Part shown: piece by piece, positions 1 to 5,867 of the stretch
How the letters are laid out: each line of letters begins with the position of its first letter
Position numbering within the stretch: position 1 is the stretch's first letter
DNA from: Nostoc sp. GT001
GTDB lineage: Bacteria; Cyanobacteriota; Cyanobacteriia; Cyanobacteriales; Nostocaceae
Assembly: GCF_030382115.1 (NCBI RefSeq)
Contig: NZ_JAUDRJ010000003.1
Span: 2,781,584-2,787,450, forward strand
DNA length: 5,867 bases
Reading direction: 5' to 3'
Position numbers and translations under genes: made by a program
The notes under the pieces: model-generated
What the model was told of the DNA's origin: nothing
The model's database searches: none
The model's input: only the letters and a program-made list of their open reading frames with translations

Positions 1-3000
1 CCCCAAACTGGTACAACCCAAACCAGAAATAGAAGCCCACTAGATGCTAGAACCCCTCCTATGCTACCAGCTAAGGCAGGTGGAGCTTGTGACGTAGCTG
101 GTGATACTAGTGCTAGCTTAGTAGGTAGTTCGGGTTGGTATAAGCTACCAACTGGCGAATTGAAAAAAAGCTTTTTCGTTTATGCAGTAACGGTTCCCAT
201 TAGTGATATTGCTCAAGCTACTTCTCTTGATACAACTAAATATGAGAAGTATCGAGGTAATAAGGGCTTTTCTGCATTAGAAATGCAACAAGATCGTAGT
301 CAAGTTTCTATTACTAATAATGCTGTTGTCTATGAGGATGACTTAGATATTACACCAGGACCTAGATTCCGTCTCAATGGACGTATTTTTACTAACAGTA
401 ACTTATTTACTGGTGAAACTAGTGAAGATATAACCTTCTATCAGGTCAGTAGTAGGTATTCATGTTATTACGAACGAGAAAATGGCAAGATAGTTGTTGG
501 CGGTAATATTGCAACTAGTGGTCCAATCAGTACAACTAATCTAGGTGGAACACGCATAGATTTATTTCGAGAAAATAACGCACCTGATACAACTAAATCT
601 TTAGCAGATACTAATAAAACCACCTCAAATAACTCAAATGACATTGCCTATAACACTCAAGCCTATGCTCAACGCATAGACTTATTAGTGAAGGCACAAC
701 TTAACAATGCTGCTACTACTGATCCCCAAGAAATCAAAACTAATATAACCAACCGGACTCTAAACGATCCAAGTTTAGATGCGACTAAAGTACGTAAGGA
801 AGAATTAGAAAACTGGTTTCGTAAGCGTACTAGGCGTGTACCATTTAGAGAAGTTCCTTATGGTACTTCTGGTATTGAAAAATCTGCTGGTGTCGATTAC
901 ACCACAGCAGATGCAGCAACTTTTATGAAAGGTTCTGTTAATACGCTACGTCCAATGGACGCTTGGATTTATCCAACAGATGCTAATACAACACTAACAC
1001 TCAATACAGCGCAACTACCTACTAGAGATCCAGACGTTGTAGATAATACTCCCGTAATAGAAACACAGTTAGGCGATCGCATCGTATTAGGCAACAACCT
1101 GCCTGAACTTATATGGGATAGCACAAAAGGAGACTTTGTAGGAGAGAATGATCCTCAAGCCATCTCCCCTGCGGTGAAGTGGACAGGTAGCACTACCAAA
1201 GATCGTACTCGTAGCACTCGCGTTAGACAGTTATCAGATTTAGGGGTAACAGGACGTGATGGTTTTTGGGAGATTTCAGCCGCTTCACCCCGAACTAATA
1301 TCCTTGATGTGGTCGGTGGGCTGAGGGTGATTACAGGCGCTGGAGTATATAGACCGACAGGTTCTGGGCTACCTACTCGTCCTACACCACCTGATGATCC
1401 AAGCACACCAGTGTCGGTAGTCAACGAAAGTGCTGGCACAGTAGTCTGGCCTGATAGTATGCCTATGCTTGTACCCGATCCAACCGATCCTCTTGATGCG
1501 AGTAAACAAAAACGTGGTGATTTGGTAATGCGTGCCACGGTAGTGTATCACTACAATTTTGATTCCTACAATCCTCTGGCGGCTACACCAGACGATTATC
1601 AGACACCTATGGCTTGTGTAAGTAGTTACTATAACCCTACCAATCAGGCAACAGCAACTACAAACACTTACAATGCAAGTGATTTGACAACAGTAGCTGC
1701 ATCTAACAATGGGATTGTTTACGCTGCTCCCGCGACTACAGCCGCTGGTATAACTAGAGGACAGGCAGTAGATGGCAATGGTTTTTTTGCAGCTGTGACT
1801 AACGATGATGATGTTACTAACACTAGCGTAACTTTGCTAGATCGCTTGAAACATCAAGCTAACTTGGTATTTCCCAATGGTCGTCTTGTCAATCCATTAC
1901 TGCGGCAAGCACTGGCCAAAGCAACAACTAGCAAACTTACTCTCTCTGAGCAATCAGCAATTGATTCTACCATCTGTGCAATCAAAATTGCTGATGGCAC
2001 TTTGACTAGGAGTACTACCTACGTTCCTGATGGCGCAATCAAAGAAACTGCATTTCTTGATGCCCGACAAATTAAGGCTATAGATAAAGGTGCTGCATTA
2101 ACTGGAAAATACAATCTGGAAGTTGAACAGCGTCAGCCATTAGAAATTCGTGCCACTACCATAGATTTAAGTCTGCTTCGCACACAAGCAATCGGCGTTG
2201 CAGCGGACAAGGAATATCTATTGCCCAATAGCGGCATTATTTATGCATCTCGTGATGATGCTCAAAAAGATCGCAGTGACTCAACAAGTGATAATGTCAG
2301 CGCCAGTGACTACAAGCTCGATCCTGAACGCCGACCCAACGCCATTATGTTGATTAATGGCAGTAACTTGAGTCGTCTGACTGATTACAGACCGGAAGAA
2401 AAAGGCTTGATTTTAGCAACTGAGCTACCAGCGTATGTTAAAGGCAATTTTAATCTGCACGCTAAACAAGAATTTCTAGGTGGGGATCTTTTAGATCCTA
2501 GTGCTAGTAACTACGATACTAAATTTTATACTCGTACTGCGACAAATCGCGATCCTAACTTTGCTTGTCGGCCTAATGACTCTAGACTACCTAATTGCAC
2601 AACAGGCGAAACTTGGCGACCAGCATCAGTAATTGCCGATGCTGTCACCTTGCTGTCTAGTAACTTCCGCGAAGGTTTCCGCAATGAGGGTGATTACGAC
2701 TTGCGAAATAACCACCAAGTGAGTGATGCTGACACCGTATTGAATCGATTGAAGGCAGGCTTTTGGAATAACAACTTTGTTACTTCATCTAACTTCTTCA
2801 CTTCATCTAATGATGATACGTACTACAAAGGGACTCCCACTGCTACTGACTCAGTAAACTTTAACAGTTCTTATTTGAACAATTTCGTCACGCCCATTCA
2901 ACGACGAGGGAGTTTCCCAGAGTATGTAATGGAAATGTGCTTCAAAATACCAGTTTCAGAATGTACAGAAACTGATTGGTATATTGGTTACGATGGCGAT

Positions 3001-4266
3001 AGATCAATAAAATCTCATAATCTTCCAGCAAATGCACAGCTTACCAAACTCTTAGCTGGTACAACTGCCCAATCAGCAAACGTTGATTTTAGAAGATTTG
3101 CCCGCCGGGTTGCGTTCAAACGAGATATTAATGGTAAGTTGCTTACTAGCGGTGGTGCTGTCATAACTAGTGCAAATATCAGTCAAACTGGCTATACTCC
3201 CGTTGCATTAGGCATAACAACAGTAGGAGGAGTTAAAGTAGTAGCTCAATTTAATGATGGCAGCCTACCCGAACCAGCAAATAATGCTCTCTGGTTTGCA
3301 ACCACGAAAGATATTAATACTACTAAGCCACCAGGATTCAGCGGCAGCGATATAATCTACAAAAATAACATTCGTCTATTTTACAGGTATCCCCAAGTAC
3401 CAGCTTCTTTGCTTTCTACGTTTAGGGATTTTCCTGGAAGCACGACAACATTCACAAGAGATGGATCTTTTCAACCACTATTAGAGCCTGTATTGCAATT
3501 ACAGGTAACAACCACAGATCCTGACGATACTGAAAAGACTTACACCGCTATAGCATCATCGTCTAGTTTTGTTAAAAATACTAGATGGTTGTCTCAGGCA
3601 AGTGAAACAACTTTTAATCTAGTAATTGCTTCTGGTGACACTCCTGCTCGTGTGAATTCAATTAGCGGGGGTTCAACTCCAACTACCTACGAAATTAACG
3701 GGGGTTTGCATAACTTTGTGCGCTTCTTAGAAAACTGGAATGGGATTAATGCCAATATCAACGGTTCATTCATCCAATTCAAACGCAGTATCTATGCTAG
3801 CGCACCATTCCAAGTTCTCGTCAGACCAGGATCAACAACTGTTGCTGCAACCTCTTCTACCCCTAGCGCTCTTTCCTCTACTGCCAATATTGACAGTATA
3901 TTTTTCAGAACTCTCTTTTCTACAAGACCTGGTTACACATCAGATAGTACTTTCACTACTAATGGTGCTGGGGAAGCGCCTTATTATATGCCTCCTAACC
4001 GTAACTGGGGTTTTGATGTGGCGTTATTGGCACAAAACCCCGACTTGTTTGCCCAGCGCTTTGTAACTCCAGCAACAGATCCTCCGAATGAATACTTCAG
4101 AGAAGTAGGCCGGGATGACCTTTGGGTGAAAACTTTGTTGTGTTCTGTCCAAACTCAAGCAGCGGATGGGTTTGATACTGCGGACACTAGTTACTTTGGC
4201 AGCGGTTTCAAATTTGCGCTACCTGCAACTGAACGTCCTACTAACTGCCAACTCCAACCATCCTAA
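1..4266 (+). CDS. hpsA: HpsA, hormogonium polysaccharide locus protein (5'-truncated by window edge)
   Basis: The frame is open from base 1, before the first ATG at 61, so the true start lies upstream; 1421 residues remain, ending at TAA 4264-4266. I recognise it as HpsA from conserved-looking blocks and from the two pseudopilin genes that follow. In window numbering these blocks are GPRFRLNGRIFTNSN (120-134), a Cys-containing SRYSCYYER stretch around C154, EYVMEMCFKIP with a second Cys and a DWYIGYDGD tail (974-1000), PPNRNWGFDVALL (1331-1343) and YFREVGRDDLWVKTLLC (1365-1381). Only ten cysteines occur (30, 154, 539, 659, 856, 866, 980, 988, 1381, 1416), and 856/866, 980/988 and perhaps 1381/1416 look like disulphide pairs. 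Composition is rich in Thr, Asn, Asp and Ser, and no internal membrane span or catalytic motif is seen, which suits an exported or surface protein. From memory, full HpsA proteins are somewhat longer and begin with a basic stretch and one hydrophobic segment; that part is outside the window. The 'polysaccharide biosynthesis' name comes from the locus. Role inferred: gliding and slime secretion, mechanism unknown. Confidence 0.85.
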   Translation, partial: PQTGTTQTRNRSPLDARTPPMLPAKAGGACDVAGDTSASLVGSSGWYKLPTGELKKSFFVYAVTVPISDIAQATSLDTTKYEKYRGNKGFSALEMQQDRSQVSITNNAVVYEDDLDITPGPRFRLNGRIFTNSNLFTGETSEDITFYQVSSRYSCYYERENGKIVVGGNIATSGPISTTNLGGTRIDLFRENNAPDTTKSLADTNKTTSNNSNDIAYNTQAYAQRIDLLVKAQLNNAATTDPQEIKTNITNRTLNDPSLDATKVRKEELENWFRKRTRRVPFREVPYGTSGIEKSAGVDYTTADAATFMKGSVNTLRPMDAWIYPTDANTTLTLNTAQLPTRDPDVVDNTPVIETQLGDRIVLGNNLPELIWDSTKGDFVGENDPQAISPAVKWTGSTTKDRTRSTRVRQLSDLGVTGRDGFWEISAASPRTNILDVVGGLRVITGAGVYRPTGSGLPTRPTPPDDPSTPVSVVNESAGTVVWPDSMPMLVPDPTDPLDASKQKRGDLVMRATVVYHYNFDSYNPLAATPDDYQTPMACVSSYYNPTNQATATTNTYNASDLTTVAASNNGIVYAAPATTAAGITRGQAVDGNGFFAAVTNDDDVTNTSVTLLDRLKHQANLVFPNGRLVNPLLRQALAKATTSKLTLSEQSAIDSTICAIKIADGTLTRSTTYVPDGAIKETAFLDARQIKAIDKGAALTGKYNLEVEQRQPLEIRATTIDLSLLRTQAIGVAADKEYLLPNSGIIYASRDDAQKDRSDSTSDNVSASDYKLDPERRPNAIMLINGSNLSRLTDYRPEEKGLILATELPAYVKGNFNLHAKQEFLGGDLLDPSASNYDTKFYTRTATNRDPNFACRPNDSRLPNCTTGETWRPASVIADAVTLLSSNFREGFRNEGDYDLRNNHQVSDADTVLNRLKAGFWNNNFVTSSNFFTSSNDDTYYKGTPTATDSVNFNSSYLNNFVTPIQRRGSFPEYVMEMCFKIPVSECTETDWYIGYDGDRSIKSHNLPANAQLTKLLAGTTAQSANVDFRRFARRVAFKRDINGKLLTSGGAVITSANISQTGYTPVALGITTVGGVKVVAQFNDGSLPEPANNALWFATTKDINTTKPPGFSGSDIIYKNNIRLFYRYPQVPASLLSTFRDFPGSTTTFTRDGSFQPLLEPVLQLQVTTTDPDDTEKTYTAIASSSSFVKNTRWLSQASETTFNLVIASGDTPARVNSISGGSTPTTYEINGGLHNFVRFLENWNGINANINGSFIQFKRSIYASAPFQVLVRPGSTTVAATSSTPSALSSTANIDSIFFRTLFSTRPGYTSDSTFTTNGAGEAPYYMPPNRNWGFDVALLAQNPDLFAQRFVTPATDPPNEYFREVGRDDLWVKTLLCSVQTQAADGFDTADTSYFGSGFKFALPATERPTNCQLQPS
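1073..1080. repeat. HIP1 octamer GCGATCGC inside hpsA
   Basis: This is an exact copy of the highly iterated palindrome GCGATCGC, which is over-represented in many cyanobacterial genomes. It is the only exact copy in the 4.3 kb of hpsA seen here. It supports a cyanobacterial source and needs no gene-specific function. Confidence 0.9.
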
Positions 4267-4334
4267 AGTAGTCTGAATGAGAGTTTTTATAGCACTTTTT
4301 AGGTGAATAGATCGCGTTAACAGACCTAATCCTC

Positions 4335-4411
4335 TAACCTCCTTCACTGACAGGAAGGGGTAAAATTCAAAGCCTCTTCTCTTTGTAGGGAAGAGGTTTA
4401 AAGAGAGGTTA
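4335..4411 (+). repeat. Composite palindromic repeat (two hairpins with an outer inverted repeat)
   Basis: The first hairpin pairs 4339-4345 with 4354-4360 (7 bp, one G-T wobble) around an 8-base loop. The second is stronger: CCTCTTC (4373-4379) pairs perfectly with GAAGAGG (4390-4396). It extends inward by three pairs to a TTGT tetraloop and outward by three, giving about 13 bp (4370-4399) with two wobbles. An outer perfect 7-bp inverted repeat, TAACCTC (4335-4341) and GAGGTTA (4405-4411), encloses nearly all of it and competes with the first hairpin. AGAGGTT occurs twice, at 4392-4398 and 4404-4410. The pattern of CCTCT...AGAGG followed by a second GAGAGG copy resembles interspersed intergenic repeats that I recall from Nostocales genomes. 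That family assignment is from memory and unverified; the pairing is read directly. Confidence 0.7.
4401..4408 (+). promoter_or_regulatory. Candidate Shine-Dalgarno for the GTG 4415 start of hpsB
   Basis: AAGAGAGG contains the GAGG core and ends 6 bases before GTG 4415, a normal spacing. It is also part of the palindromic repeat and lies in the 3' arm of its outer inverted repeat, so it could be a coincidental match or be masked by pairing with 4335-4341. The downstream ATG at 4472 has no Shine-Dalgarno at proper distance; a GAG sits only one base before it. Confidence 0.35.
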
Positions 4412-4471
4412 CGAGTGTATTACACCCGATCGCAAATTACTTTAAAACATAGGCTTATTAAAAAATTGAGT

Positions 4472-5119
4472 ATGAACCCACGCCAACTAAAAGAATTATC
4501 TGCCCAGTCTAACGAGTCTGGTTTTACGATCATTGAGTCGCTTGTGGCGATCCTTGTGGTTGCCATTTTGCTAGTAGCGATCGCACCTGTCCTAGTCATG
4601 TCAACTGCAACCCGTGTACAAGCTAAACGGGTGGAATTGGCAACAGGAGCAGCTAAAGCCTTTATTGATGCTATCAAGTCCAAAACAATCTCAGATCCGA
4701 CAATCACCGTTACACTGACTGCTAGCACAAGTAGAAATGTATCCAGTTCAAGCAGTGACTATTTATTGAGTAGTACGTCAGCTCCTACTGCTAGCACTGG
4801 TTTGTATTGCTTTAACAAAAATGGTAGCCTTGCTAATCCCAACTGTACTAGCGATCTATTTTACATTCAGGCTATTCGCGTTGCTGTCACAGATAGCGAC
4901 GCTGATAAAGGTCAAGGCTATCGTTTGGGAGTTCGGGTATATCGTTCAGATGCTGAATTTGGTACCTTAACTTCGGGTAGCAGTGGAAAAACAGCAGCAA
5001 CATTCACTGGGGGACTAGGCGATCGCAAAGCACCACTAGTAGAAATGACAACTGAAATTGTCAGGGGTCAAAGTTCGTATAGCGCTTTGTGCGATCGCCT
5101 TGGTGGTTGTCAACCATAA
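4472..5119 (+). CDS. hpsB: HpsB, type IV pilin-like pseudopilin (PilV-type)
   Basis: This 215-residue protein has a 17-residue hydrophilic leader ending in Gly. The prepilin peptidase site follows: G17|F18, Glu at mature position +5 (E22), then a roughly 20-residue hydrophobic helix with Pro at mature +22, typical of type IV pilins. An amphipathic helix continues to about residue 60, after which the head domain is rich in Ser and Thr. Cysteines at 113/125 and at 207/213 near the C-terminus (CDRLGGC) look like two disulphide loops of the kind found in minor pilins. Order after hpsA and before a second pseudopilin identifies it as HpsB. It would be processed by PilD and assembled at the inner membrane as part of a secretion or pilus-like fibre. 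The frame also has a GTG at 4415 with a Shine-Dalgarno, which would give 234 residues and a 36-residue leader. I prefer ATG 4472 because short leaders are usual, but the choice is open. Confidence 0.87.
   Translation: MNPRQLKELSAQSNESGFTIIESLVAILVVAILLVAIAPVLVMSTATRVQAKRVELATGAAKAFIDAIKSKTISDPTITVTLTASTSRNVSSSSSDYLLSSTSAPTASTGLYCFNKNGSLANPNCTSDLFYIQAIRVAVTDSDADKGQGYRLGVRVYRSDAEFGTLTSGSSGKTAATFTGGLGDRKAPLVEMTTEIVRGQSSYSALCDRLGGCQP
4577..4584. repeat. HIP1 octamer GCGATCGC in hpsB, membrane helix region
   Basis: This exact HIP1 palindrome lies within the codons of the hydrophobic N-terminal helix of HpsB. It is the first of three exact copies in this short gene. Confidence 0.9.
5019..5026. repeat. 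HIP1 octamer GCGATCGC in 3' part of hpsB
   Basis: This exact HIP1 palindrome lies in the head-domain coding region, 72 bases before the next copy (start to start). Confidence 0.9.
5091..5098. repeat. HIP1 octamer GCGATCGC near hpsB stop
   Basis: This exact HIP1 palindrome encodes part of the C-terminal CDRLGGC loop of HpsB and is the third copy in the gene. Confidence 0.9.
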
Positions 5120-5165
5120 TTAACCCGTTAAACATAAATAATTTCATGACTCAGTATCGGTCATT

Positions 5166-5171
5166 AAGGAG
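5166..5171 (+). promoter_or_regulatory. Shine-Dalgarno of hpsC
   Basis: AAGGAG is a near-perfect Shine-Dalgarno, and the spacing to ATG 5185 is 13 bases, longer than ideal. It decides the start: an in-frame ATG at 5146 also exists with no stop between, but it lies upstream of this site and has no ribosome site of its own. A 5-bp inverted repeat, ATGAC (5146-5150) and GTCAT (5160-5164), ends just before it. Confidence 0.7.
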
Positions 5172-5184
5172 AACCTGTAGCAAA

Positions 5185-5867
5185 ATGAATATATTGAGGT
5201 GGCTGTTAAGTACTCAGCTAAAACCCTCTGATAAGCAAAATAAAAATAGTGGTTTTACCCTGATTGAATTATTAGTGGCTATGCTCATTGCATTTTTAGT
5301 AATTACGCCGTTACTAAGTTTTATGATCAGTATTTTAAACACTGATGGTCAGGAACAAGCCAAAGCGAACTCTGAACAAGAAATTAAAGCTGCACTAGAT
5401 TATATTACTCGCGATCTCCAACAAGCAATATATATATATGATGCTACTGGAATTGCTTGTCTAAGCGGTACTGTTGATGCTAGTACCAATAACACTTGCC
5501 CAAATGCAAGTACAACTGGGAATCAACTACCTAACGGAACAGATAAAGTTCCTGTGCTTGTTTTTTGGAAACGAGAATTAGTTAATCAAGCAATTACAAT
5601 TACAGGCACTCAAAAAGATGATACTTTTGTTTACTCATTAGTTGCCTACTATTTAATTAAAGACACTAGCACTACTTGGTCTAACGCTGCACGCATCGCT
5701 AGATGGGAAATTAAAGATGGCGTTCCAAATACTGCTGCTACAGTGACTTGCTCTGGATTTACTGCAACCGACAAATATCTCCCATGTCCAGATAAAGGTT
5801 TTAAACCATTTGACTTGTCACAAAAGGGCATAACGTTACAAGCAAAAATGAATAGTTGGGCAGGAGG
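5185..5867 (+). CDS. hpsC: HpsC, type IV pilin-like pseudopilin (PilW-type), 3'-truncated by window edge
   Basis: The frame is open from ATG 5185 to the window end: 227 codons, no stop reached. A 23-residue leader ends in NSG. The prepilin site is G23|F24 with Glu at mature +5 (E28), and the FTLIELLVAML core is close to the classical pilin consensus. The hydrophobic helix runs to about residue 52. A Gln/Glu/Lys/Ala-rich helix continues it, then a motif LDYITRDLQQA (about 71-81) resembling the post-helix region of PilW/PulJ-type minor pilins. The head domain has cysteine pairs at 92/105 and 189/201. The gene follows hpsB by 65 bases with no terminator, so co-transcription is likely. It should be cleaved by PilD and join HpsB in the same pseudopilus linked to hormogonium polysaccharide secretion. 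Assignment to HpsC rests on gene order plus the motif. From the known Nostoc locus, hpsD would be expected next, outside the window. Confidence 0.85.
   Translation, partial: MNILRWLLSTQLKPSDKQNKNSGFTLIELLVAMLIAFLVITPLLSFMISILNTDGQEQAKANSEQEIKAALDYITRDLQQAIYIYDATGIACLSGTVDASTNNTCPNASTTGNQLPNGTDKVPVLVFWKRELVNQAITITGTQKDDTFVYSLVAYYLIKDTSTTWSNAARIARWEIKDGVPNTAATVTCSGFTATDKYLPCPDKGFKPFDLSQKGITLQAKMNSWAG
5428..5439 (+). repeat. (AT)6 dinucleotide tract in hpsC
   Basis: Six tandem AT units encode the IYIY stretch just after the post-helix segment of HpsC. A change of one unit would shift the frame. The tract is short and may only reflect codon choice for alternating Ile and Tyr. Confidence 0.6.

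Larger units (their letters stand above)
4267..4414 (+). other. hpsA-hpsB gap without a gene
   Basis: The first 64 bases (4267-4330) are AT-leaning and show no paired -35/-10 promoter that I would defend. The rest is taken up by the two-hairpin repeat described separately. The hairpins are followed by TTTAAA and not by a run of T, so no intrinsic terminator is supported. Transcription from hpsA into hpsB is therefore plausible. Confidence 0.6.

Noticed and set aside
133..177. Hairpin GTTGGTA/TACCAAC (134-152) followed by the palindrome AAAAAGCTTTTT (165-176) inside hpsA
   Set aside because: The stem is 7 bp and the A/T block is not directly after it; both are explained by the codons for this segment. 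The A7 run is not in a slippage phase.
1155..1551. Two minus-strand frames opposite hpsA
   Set aside because: Both are shadows of the hpsA reading frame, with no ribosome site, no domain and no supporting neighbours.
2484..2498. Intragenic hairpin GGATCT/AGATCC with a 3-base loop
   Set aside because: Only six pairs inside a long coding frame, with no linked signal; expected by chance over this length.
3740..4066. A 108-codon frame on the plus strand within the 3' part of hpsA
   Set aside because: It overlaps hpsA entirely in another frame, has Leu- and Ser-heavy low-complexity content with no recognisable domain, and has no ribosome site.
1..4266. Calcium-binding DxDxDG loops in HpsA like those of PilY1
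   Set aside because: Asp-rich spots exist (for example around the DWYIGYDGD block), but none fits a complete EF-hand-like loop on inspection.
4370..4399. Intrinsic terminator after hpsA
   Set aside because: The stem is strong, but it is followed by TTTAAAGAG with no T-run, so factor-independent termination is not supported.
4267..4471. A hormogonium sigma-factor promoter (SigJ-type J-box) upstream of hpsB
   Set aside because: I found no convincing GGGAATACT-like box or paired -35/-10 elements.
4420..4728. A minus-strand frame opposite the hpsB N-terminus
   Set aside because: It mirrors the pilin helix codons of hpsB, and the plus-strand pilin signal is decisive.
5146..5184. Upstream in-frame ATG at 5146 as the hpsC start
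   Set aside because: It would add 13 residues but has no Shine-Dalgarno, while AAGGAG at 5166-5171 serves ATG 5185.
5649..5831. A 60-codon minus-strand frame opposite hpsC
   Set aside because: It lies inside the hpsC coding region and shows no domain or ribosome site.

Overview
The window looks like cyanobacterial chromosome, most likely from a filamentous, gliding (hormogonium-type) lineage. Four exact copies of the palindrome GCGATCGC (HIP1, characteristic of cyanobacteria) are present. Base composition leans to AT. The one long gap carries a tandem palindromic repeat of a kind I associate with Nostocales-type genomes. The genus cannot be read from the sequence.

Three genes lie in a row on the plus strand and fill almost the whole window. 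(1) Positions 1-4266 hold the 3' part (1421 codons, no start in the window) of a very large, cysteine-poor, Thr/Asn/Asp/Ser-rich protein that I recognise as HpsA of the hormogonium polysaccharide (hps) locus. (2) Positions 4472-5119 (or from GTG 4415) hold a small type IV pilin-like protein, HpsB. (3) From 5185 past the window end runs a second type IV pilin-like protein, HpsC, cut after 227 codons. Both small proteins carry a textbook prepilin peptidase site, G|F with Glu at +5, followed by a hydrophobic N-terminal helix.

The 148-base gap between hpsA and hpsB holds two adjacent hairpins, with an outer inverted repeat around most of them. The hpsB-hpsC gap is 65 bases with a strong Shine-Dalgarno. 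I see no convincing promoter or intrinsic terminator, so read-through as an operon is plausible.

From the known hps locus of Nostoc punctiforme, the pseudopilins are thought to form a type II secretion/type IV pilus-like structure tied to export of the polysaccharide needed for gliding. HpsA's biochemical role is not established and no enzyme signature is visible here. The layout of a giant, probably surface protein next to PilV-like and PilW-like minor pilins resembles the pilY1/minor pilin operons of other bacteria. This suggests, as a hypothesis, that HpsA is the cargo or tip of a pseudopilus. The system itself is a described one. The less described points are the repeat that may shape hpsB translation and the HpsA-as-tip-protein idea.
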